Positions 1 through 6,300 of a stretch of DNA of 9,379 nt are shown here, in pieces. The position numbers and the translations under genes are program-made. Position 1 is the stretch's first letter, and every line of letters begins with the position of its first letter. The notes below the pieces were generated by a model, which worked only from the letters and a program-made list of their open reading frames with translations, searched no databases and was not told the origin of the DNA. This DNA is from an uncultured Collinsella sp. (GTDB lineage: Bacteria > Actinomycetota > Coriobacteriia > Coriobacteriales > Coriobacteriaceae), in contig USJB01000036.1 of assembly GCA_900554905.1 (NCBI GenBank), forward strand, positions 1 through 9,379, in the 5' to 3' direction.

Positions 1-856
1 TGCTGGGCGTTATCGCGCGCGGTGGTTGCGACTGCGAGAGCAGCGGCAGTCTCCTGCTTCTTGGCCTGGGCAGTCGTCAAAGCTGCCTCGGTATTCTGCT
101 TTTCCTGCTGGGCGCTGGCCTCGGCAGCCTTGGCCTGGTCCAGATTGTCCTGTGCAGTAGTAACGGCCTTATTGGCGTCATCGAGCTTTGCCTGCGCGTC
201 CTCGACGGCCTTCTTGGCGGCCTCGTACTCGTCCATACCCATGGCCTCGAGCTTGGCCTGGGCATCATCGAGGGCCTTCTTGGCCTCATCCTGCTTTGCC
301 TTGGCGTCCTTGAGCGCCTGGGTCTTATCCTCGACACTCTTGTTGGCCTGTTCGAGCTGATCGTTCAGGTCGCCCAGCTTCTTCTGCTGCTGCTCGGTCT
401 TTTCGACGGCCGCTTTAAGCTCGTCAATCTTCTCCTGAAGCGCGGCGACTTCTGCTGCGTTCTGCTCGATTTCGTTGTCGCTCACAGCCTGCGAGGCCTG
501 ATTCTTTTGCTGCTGCGCCTGCTTTTGAGACTGGCCCGCCGCATCGGCGTTCTTCTGGGCGGCATCGTAGGCGGCCTGAGCGTCCTTGAGCTGCTTTGCC
601 GACTCCTCGGCCAGCTGGGCAGCCGTCTTTGCGACCGCTTGGTTACCGGCGACAACGGTGTTCTCTACAGAACTCCCCCCCCCTGAACAGAATCGCCGTT
701 ATCGGTTGACGGTGCGGCGATTGCCGCCAGCGGCGACATGAGCGGCTGAGCGATGAGGCCCGCCGTCAAAACGGTTGCGACGGCGCGGTTGGCAACGCCC
801 TTGACGTTGACGGCCTTGGCCCTAGGCTCAAAGTGTTGTGGACTGTAGTTTGCCAT
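1..856 (-). CDS. Secreted coiled-coil protein, 5' part, frame interrupted at a G9 tract (phase-OFF or frameshifted)
   Basis: The gene starts at ATG 856-854, with AGGGAG (863-868) six bases upstream, and runs off the left edge. As read, it gives only 63 residues: a signal peptide (basic stretch to about residue 24, hydrophobic to about 48, likely cut near AIAA/PS), then VQGGGVL and a TAG stop at 667-665. The stop follows directly on a run of nine G. With ten G the frame becomes GGGSSVENTVVAGN and stays open for 224 further codons to the window edge. That body is rich in Ala, Lys, Gln, Glu and Asp, with heptad-like repeats such as ALKDAKAKQDEAKKALDDAQ, so it is an extended coiled coil. The other possible frame closes at a TAA about 14 codons on. 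The full protein is probably an exported, envelope-associated coiled-coil protein; its C-terminal domain lies outside the window. The break could be true phase variation, a fixed mutation or a homopolymer sequencing error. Confidence 0.75.
675..683 (-). repeat. Mononucleotide tract of nine G (coding strand) inside the signal-peptide gene
   Basis: The plus strand shows nine consecutive C between AACT and TGAACAG. It lies in codons 58-61 of the minus-strand secreted protein, just behind the signal peptide. Nine G gives a stop three codons later; ten G gives a long coiled-coil frame. Tracts of this length are known to change length by slipped-strand mispairing in contingency loci of other bacteria. 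Confidence 0.9.
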
Positions 857-862
857 GGCTTT

Positions 863-868
863 CTCCCT
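863..868 (-). promoter_or_regulatory. Ribosome binding site of the coiled-coil protein gene
   Basis: AGGGAG in the coding strand, six bases before ATG 856. It supports this start for the signal-peptide frame and shows that the short frame is a real translation start. Confidence 0.75.
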
Positions 869-921
869 TTGACACGGATGTATCCATACGCTTCAAAATG
901 TAAGAGCTGATTTTTGAATTC

Positions 922-933
922 TGTTGCGCAACA
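922..933. promoter_or_regulatory. Perfect 12-bp palindrome, possible operator
   Basis: TGTTGCGCAACA is identical to its reverse complement and lies 66 bases upstream of the coiled-coil gene start. Two near-identical AT-rich repeats flank it. The 11-mer TTGCGCAACAT (924-934) occurs again at 3292-3302. A binding site for a dimeric regulator is possible but inferred. Confidence 0.35.
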
Positions 934-1163
934 TTGGTCACCGGCGGATTTTTTGAAATTCACGCTCTCGTGCTTCACAATTTCGTCACATATGCAGGAG
1001 CTGGTGCATCATATTTTCGCGGGATGGAATTGAGCCTGTGATTTGCATTTGCTCCCGCGTCATCCGTCCTATCGGATCCCGCGTCCAACAGGCGCCCCGC
1101 CCGCCACGGTGTAGAGTTAGAACAACGGGTGCGTTGCGCGGACCGCCCTGGAACGAGGTGGAC

Positions 1164-2303
1164 ATGGAACTCGACAAACAACAGATCAAGCGACTACGCG
1201 AACGCCATCACCGGCGCCACGGCATCCGCCCTGCCCATAGCGAGGCCATGGAAAACATCACCCGCTTCCTCAAGCGCGCATTCAACATTCGCGAGGGTCG
1301 CGCGCCCTACCACGTGATTCGCAAGCGTTTTGTAAACGGCGCGCGTCTGACTGGCTCTCACCTGTGTATCCTCATCATCGCCATGCTCATCGCAAGCATC
1401 GGCCTCGATATCGATTCGGACATCGCCATCGTGGGCGCCATGCTCATCTGCCCGCTCATGGGCTCGGTCCTTGCCATGGCATACGGCATCGCCACGCTCG
1501 ACCGCGAGATTACCCTTGAGGCCGTCGCGAGCTTGGCTCTACAGATGGCCTTTTGCCTGGTCACGTCCACGTTGTACTTTAAGCTCTCGCCCCTTGGCAC
1601 CACCACGGCCGCTATCCTCGACAATTCGACACCGACTGTGTGGGACCTTGCCGTCGCGCTCGCGGGCGGCTTTGCGGGTGGCCTGGGCAACTCGCGCGAC
1701 CAGGAACCCGCCACGCTCATCGCCGGGGTGGCTGTGGCGACCGCACTCATGCCGCCCCTGTGCGCGGCGGGCTATGGCATCGCCATCGCAAGCGGGTCAT
1801 TGTTTCTCTCGGCGCTCTACGAGTTTGGCATCAACGTGGTCTTTATCGCACTCGCGGCCGAAGCCGTTCTGCTTCTTTTGCGCGTGCCGCTCAAGCGCGA
1901 CCTCAACGGCGACGGCATTGTGACCGCCGAAGAAGATGCCGAGGTCGACGAGCTATCGCGCAAGGTGCGCCGCCGCATCATTGTGGGTACGGTAGTCTTT
2001 GCCATCCCCTGCATCGTTATGACGGCGGGTTCCATTGGCTCGGCGCAGGCCGGCGTGCAGGACGGCTACGGCGTCACCGAAACCACGCGCGAGCTTGCGG
2101 CGGTGCTGCCAGGCTTTAAGGACTACACCGTCGCCGTCGAGACCTCGTCTACCGAAGGCGAGGAGGAGGGCATCGTCGAGCGCGAGATTGTCGCCCATGT
2201 GACGACAAGCGAGGCGCCTGGGGCACACGACCGTCACGTCGCCCGCAAGCTCATCAACCTCAATGTGCCCGAACTCGATCGTGTGGAGTTTGATGTGGAG
2301 TAA
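1164..2303 (+). CDS. DUF389 family multi-pass membrane protein with an EF-hand-like loop
   Basis: The protein has 379 residues from ATG 1164, with GAGG at 1155-1158 five bases upstream. An in-frame GTG at 1038 would add 42 residues of non-conserved-looking sequence, so I prefer 1164. A basic, soluble N-terminus (1-62) is followed by about six or seven hydrophobic segments (roughly 65-81, 86-108, 117-137, 160-175, 184-210, 212-240, 271-292) and an acidic soluble C-terminal domain (about 295-379). The signatures VGAMLICPLMG (90-100) and SRDQEPATLIAGVAVATALM (177-196) are typical of the DUF389 (PF04087) family, whose function is not established. The loop between the sixth and seventh segments carries D246-x-N248-x-D250-G251-I-V-T-A-E-E257, a canonical calcium-binding EF-hand loop. 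The gene seems monocistronic, with a shared terminator downstream. Confidence 0.9.
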   Translation: MELDKQQIKRLRERHHRRHGIRPAHSEAMENITRFLKRAFNIREGRAPYHVIRKRFVNGARLTGSHLCILIIAMLIASIGLDIDSDIAIVGAMLICPLMGSVLAMAYGIATLDREITLEAVASLALQMAFCLVTSTLYFKLSPLGTTTAAILDNSTPTVWDLAVALAGGFAGGLGNSRDQEPATLIAGVAVATALMPPLCAAGYGIAIASGSLFLSALYEFGINVVFIALAAEAVLLLLRVPLKRDLNGDGIVTAEEDAEVDELSRKVRRRIIVGTVVFAIPCIVMTAGSIGSAQAGVQDGYGVTETTRELAAVLPGFKDYTVAVETSSTEGEEEGIVEREIVAHVTTSEAPGAHDRHVARKLINLNVPELDRVEFDVE

Positions 2304-2375
2304 TGCGGAGCATGGGATGGCTCCCGCGCACAGGCGCAAGTCGCGGCGAGGCTCAGACGCGACGCAGGCACATGC

Positions 2376-2420
2376 AAAAAGCGGGACGTAGTTCACGTCC
2401 GCGCCCCGCTCGCTGTTTTA
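2376..2420. terminator. Bidirectional terminator between convergent genes
   Basis: On the minus strand, GGACGT and ACGTCC form a stem around the loop GAACT, extended by GCG/CGC across a one-base bulge and followed by TTTTT. It lies just after the stop at 2431. On the plus strand the same hairpin is followed by GTTTTATT, 75 bases behind the DUF389 stop. It probably ends both transcripts. Confidence 0.75.
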
Positions 2421-2430
2421 TTGCCGTGAA

Positions 2431-2880
2431 TCAGACGTCCGCATCGACATCGCCCGACTCCACCGTAAACGCAGGTTTGGTGCTCACCAGATAAAATCGG
2501 GTCACTTTGCTATTTCTAAATAGATAGAGCTGGCCCTGCTCGCGTCGGCGTGACACATACGCCACGTGGACCGTACCGAATTCTTCGCCGTTTTCCTTCT
2601 TTAATATCAGGATGTTGGGGTCATCCGTACGCTTAAACTGCCCGTCTACGCAGCTGCCGTCTTTGTCGACCAGTTGCCACCGATGGTTATCCTCTTCAAG
2701 AAAGGCCAGGGTTTCCAGACTCGTCTTGTCGTCCCGATAGTAACCGTCAATGGCAAACCCTTCGGAAGCGCATTCCTGCATATAGGACGTTTCTCGACTT
2801 ATAGCAAACAGCCCTGTAGCGCCCAGGAGCACAGCCAGGCAGACCACTGCAAGGGTTATCGAAATAGCACGGCGACCCAT
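2431..2880 (-). CDS. Unrecognised single-pass exported or membrane-anchored protein
   Basis: The protein has 149 residues. A short basic start (MGRR) and a hydrophobic segment (about 5-27, SITLAVVCLAVLLGATGLFA) make a signal anchor or uncleaved signal peptide. The remainder is soluble and probably extracytoplasmic, with two cysteines (C37 and C77) that could form a disulphide. It has beta-like stretches such as GQLYLFRNSKVTRFYLV; I cannot assign it to a family. C14 lies inside the hydrophobic core and does not sit in a clear lipobox. The frame is closed upstream by a TAA and has no other plausible start, so ATG 2880 stands, although no good ribosome binding site precedes it. Instead a 12-codon mini-ORF with a strong site ends one base before this ATG, suggesting coupled translation. 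The gene is followed by the terminator at 2376-2420. Confidence 0.75.
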   Translation of the reverse strand: MGRRAISITLAVVCLAVLLGATGLFAISRETSYMQECASEGFAIDGYYRDDKTSLETLAFLEEDNHRWQLVDKDGSCVDGQFKRTDDPNILILKKENGEEFGTVHVAYVSRRREQGQLYLFRNSKVTRFYLVSTKPAFTVESGDVDADV

Positions 2881-2881
2881 G

Positions 2882-2920
2882 TTAGCCCAACCGATAGTTG
2901 TTTAACGGAGCGTGAAACAT
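2882..2920 (-). CDS. Putative 12-residue leader peptide upstream of the exported protein
   Basis: ATG 2920 starts MFHAPLNNYRLG and ends with TAA at 2884-2882, one base before the ATG of the next gene. GGAGG at 2929-2933 stands eight bases upstream, a better site than anything before the downstream gene. The arrangement fits translational coupling by reinitiation. It contains no run of one amino acid typical of attenuation leaders, so its role is inferred from geometry only. Confidence 0.4.
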   Translation of the reverse strand: MFHAPLNNYRLG

Positions 2921-2948
2921 ACCTGGAACCTCCGATATCAGGGGGAAC

Positions 2949-2968
2949 GTCGCCAGCAGGCTGGCGAC
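2949..2968 (-). promoter_or_regulatory. Perfect hairpin in the likely 5' leader of the exported-protein gene
   Basis: GTCGCCAGCCTGCTGGCGAC folds into an eight-bp GC-rich stem with a CCTG loop. It lies about 15 bases upstream of the GGAGG of the mini-ORF. No T-run follows in either direction, so it is not a simple terminator. A possible -10 (TATAGT, 2970-2975) adjoins it, which would put the transcript start inside the hairpin; the role is therefore unclear. Confidence 0.35.
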
Positions 2969-3070
2969 AACTATATGTTTCTGACATCAAACCATATGGC
3001 TGCCACTCGCGGAGGGGGCATCGGCGAACGGCGTGTTTTCATACTCCATTGGTCAAACCTAAGCGCAGCG

Positions 3071-3288
3071 CTACAGCTCGTACTTGTACACGCGGTAGAT
3101 GTACTTCTCGGCTTCCATCTCGTAGGTGGCGATGGGCAGTCCATAGCGATCGTCTCGTCGTTTGGCAGATAGGTCACACCGTGCTGGCCTGCGTTGAGCG
3201 AAAAATCGCCTTGGGCCTGCAGTAACTTGTCCTCAAAGCCCAAACCGGCCCAGAAATCGGGCGAGCCCACGGAAGGCTGTAGCAAGGT
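3071..3288 (-). pseudogene. Frameshifted C-terminal gene remnant of unknown family
   Basis: From ATG 3288 the frame reads MTLLQPSVGSPDFWAGLGFE and on to GVTYLPNDE, which looks protein-like. After about 3154 this frame turns into a Ser/Thr/Pro-rich, shadow-like sequence. The good sequence resumes in another frame as RYGLPIATYEMEAEKYIYRV and ends KYEL with TAG at 3073-3071. Removing the five bases ACGAT at 3149-3153 would join them as LPNDERYGLP. No ribosome binding site precedes 3288, and the terminator of the neighbouring operon lies directly upstream. I read it as the C-terminal remnant (about 70 residues) of a larger gene, 5'-truncated and frameshifted. I do not recognise the family. Confidence 0.5.
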
Positions 3289-3310
3289 CATTTGCGCAAC
3301 ATATGTCCAG

Positions 3311-3350
3311 CAAAAACGGGTGGTAGCCGGTACGGCCACCACCCGTTTGT
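3311..3350. terminator. Strong intrinsic terminator of the TetR-activase operon
   Basis: An inverted repeat at 3316-3346 has nine perfect bp (ACGGGTGGT / ACCACCCGT), continued by one G-T pair and four more pairs to a three-base loop. On the minus strand it is followed by a T-run (complement of 3312-3316), 27 or so bases behind the activase stop at 3377. On the plus strand TTTGTCT follows, so it may also block transcription in that direction. Confidence 0.85.
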
Positions 3351-3376
3351 CTCATATCTAGCCCATAGCAGGCAAG

Positions 3377-6300
3377 CTACTTCTTAATGCCGCGTCCCAG
3401 ACGCTTGGCGACCGATGCAACGGCCTCCTCGCTGGCCGGCCCGCAGCTCACGCAGCCATCATGGGCACGCATCTGGCCGGTGACCTCGTCCATTGCGAGC
3501 GGCGCCACCTTCTCGAGCTTAAAGCCCTTGCCGGCGCGCATGTTCTCCTTCGCCACGCTAATCATAAGCTTAATCCGGTTGAGCTGGTTGACCTCGGACG
3601 CGCCAGGGTCGTAGTCCACCGCGACAATGTTGCTCTCGGGATGCTGGCGGCGCAGCTCCTTGATCACGGCCTTGCCCACCACGTGGTTAGGCAGGCACGC
3701 GAAGGGCTGCGTGCAGATGATGTTGGGCGCACCATGGTCGATCAGGTCGAGCATCTCGGCCGTGAGCAGCCAGCCCTCGCCCATGTTGTTGCACACCGAA
3801 AGCACCGTGCGGGCCTTGTCGGCCATGGTGCCGATGCGCTCGGGCGCCTCAAAGCGGCGGGACTTTTCGAGCATCTCCTCCACCGGCGTACGCATCCAGT
3901 CCACCAGCTTAATGAGTGCCTGCATGCTAGCGCGCGCCGTGGCAGAGCTTCCCAGCTCGTCTTTTTGCAGCTCGGCATTGCTCATGGAGTACAGGAAGAA
4001 ATCGAGCAGGCCCGGCACCACAGCCTCGCAGCCCTCGCGCTCGATGACATCGACCACGTGGTTGTTGGCCGTGGGATGGAACTTGACCAGGATCTCGCCA
4101 ACCACGCCCACGCGCGGCTTGGTACCCTCGCCCACAAGCGGCATGGTGTCGAACGCGCGGATGGCTTCGCGGCACAGCTTGGTGTAGTTATGCCTGTTGA
4201 ACTTGGGCGCCAGCTTGCGAGCGCGCGCCATGTACTCCTCGTAGAGTGCGTTGGCGGCACCGGGCGTGGCCTCGTACGGGCGGCAACGATAGAGCATCTG
4301 CATCATGACGTCACCAAAGAGCACTGCGTAGACTGCCTGCTTAAGCAGTGCCGGCGTAATCTTAAAGCCGGGGTTGTCCTCGCCGAGCGCCACAGCAGAA
4401 AGCGAGATCACCGGGATCTCGGGGTGGCCACTCTCGCGCAGGGCCTTGCGGATAAGTGCGATGTAGTTGGTGGCACGGCAGCCGCCGCCGGTCTGGCTGA
4501 TAACCACGGCCGTCTTGGACAGGTCGTACCGACCGCTCTCGATGGCCTCCATAATCTGGCCCGTCACCAGGATCGACGGATAGCAAATGTCATTGTTCAC
4601 ATAGCGCAGGCCGGCCTCGACGGCGTCGTGGTCGGTCGAGGGCAGCAGCTCCAAGTTGTAGCCGGCACCACGGAATACCTCTTTGACCAGGTCAAAGTGG
4701 ATCGGCGCCATCTGCGGGCACAGGATGGTGTAGCCCTCCTCGCGCATCTGCTCGGTAAAGGGGACCTTGGGCCACGCGGTCGATGCGCTCTCACGCTGCG
4801 CCTCAAACGTGTACTTGCGGCTCGCGAACGCGGGGGCATCCGTGGAGGGTGCCACCGGCGCGGCATCGCCCTGCTCGTAGGCCTCGCCCGCGGCCGTGGC
4901 CTCGGCTAAGCGCTCGGCCTCCTGGTCCTTAAGCGCGGCCATGAGCGAGCGGATGCGAATGCGCGCGGCACCCAGGTTGGACACCTCGTCGATCTTGAGC
5001 ACGGTGTAGATCTTGCCGCTGGCCTCTAGGATTTCCTGTACCTGATCGGTGGTCAGGGCATCCAGGCCGCAGCCGAAGGAGTTGAGCTGGATCAGGTCCA
5101 GATCGTTGCGCATCGTCACAAAACGGGCGACGGCGTACAGGCGGCTGTGGTACATCCACTGGTCGACGACGCGGATCGGGCGCTCGGGCTTCACGAGATG
5201 CGCAAGCGAATCCTCGGTAAAGACCGCAAAGCCAAAGCTCGAGATAAGCTCGGGCAGGGCATGGTTGATCTCGGGGTCGTTATGGTAAGGACGGCCGGCG
5301 AGTACGATGCCATGGCCGCCGTGGTCCTCGACCCACTTAAGAGCCTCCTCGCCCATAGTCTGGATGTCCTCGTGGAAACGCGCATCGGCCTCAAAGGCAG
5401 CGTTGACGGCGGCATCGACCTCGGAGCGCGTGATTTTAGGACCGCGCACGCGACCGCGACCGGCCTCAGCATCGGCCACACGGTCGACGGCGAGTACCTG
5501 GTACAGACGGCGCTTGAGCTCGGTCTTGTCGTGATAGGGCACAAACGGATACAGGAACTCGATGTTCTGCTCGCGGATCTCGTCGATGTTGAGCGCCAGC
5601 GCCGTGGGGTAGCTCATGACGATGGGGCAGTTATAGCAGTTGCCAGCCGTCGGATCCTCCTTGCGCTCCCAACGCACGCACGGCATCCAGATGAAGTCGA
5701 CATCGCGGTCGATAAGGTTCATCACATGGCCGTGGCTCATCTTTGCCGGGTAGCACACGCTCTCGGACGGCATGGACTCGATGCCCGCCTGGTAGGTCTT
5801 TTTGCTCGACTGGTCGGACAGCTGCACGCTAAAGCCCAGGCGCGTAAAGAACGCATGCCAGAAGGGGTAGTTCTCGTACATGTTGAGCGCGCGCGGGATG
5901 CCGACGGTGCCGCGCGGGGCCTCGTCGGGGCTCAGCACCTCGCGGTTAAACAGCAACTCGTTTTTCTTTTTGAAGAGGTTGGGGGCCTCGGTCTTCTGCT
6001 TTTTGTGGCCGGCGCCCTTCTCGCAGCGGTTGCCGGTGATAAAGCGCCTGCCGCCGCCAAAGTCGTTGACGGTAAGCTGGCAGTTGTTAGAGCAACGGCC
6101 GCAGCGGACATGCTTTTGCGTCACGGTGAGGTGTGCGATGTCCTCGGCCGAGAGGATGGTCGAGGTGCCGTCGGCGCCGGCGCGATCGCGGGCGAGCAAG
6201 GCCGCACCGTAGGCGCCCATGCAGCCGGCGATGTCGGGACGCACGGCATGAACGCCGGTGAGCTGCTCAAACGCGCGCAGCGTCGCATCGGACATAAAGG

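Larger units (their letters stand above)
857..1163. other. Divergent intergenic region between the coiled-coil and DUF389 genes
   Basis: This 307-base stretch separates two divergent genes, so it should contain both promoters, but I could not fix convincing -35/-10 pairs. Its middle (909-961) is AT-rich. It carries a perfect 12-bp palindrome, TGTTGCGCAACA, at 922-933, flanked by two similar AT-rich repeats (GATTTTTGAATTC at 909-921 and GATTTTTTGAAATTC at 947-961). No coding frame here looks protein-like. Confidence 0.6.

Noticed and set aside
22..360. Plus-strand frame rich in Ala, Ser and Cys
   Set aside because: Antisense to the coiled-coil body; the composition is a shadow of GCC, AAG and CAG codons.
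1038..1163. GTG start extending DUF389 by 42 residues
   Set aside because: The extension is Arg/Pro-rich, shadow-like, and ATG 1164 has its own ribosome binding site.
2971..3342. 123-codon minus-strand frame as one intact gene
   Set aside because: Its start lies inside the terminator hairpin and its second half is a Ser/Thr/Pro-rich shadow of the better frame that ends at 3071.
3461..4909. Plus-strand open frame of 482 codons
   Set aside because: Same reason: antisense to the conserved C-terminal half of the activase, with no plausible product.
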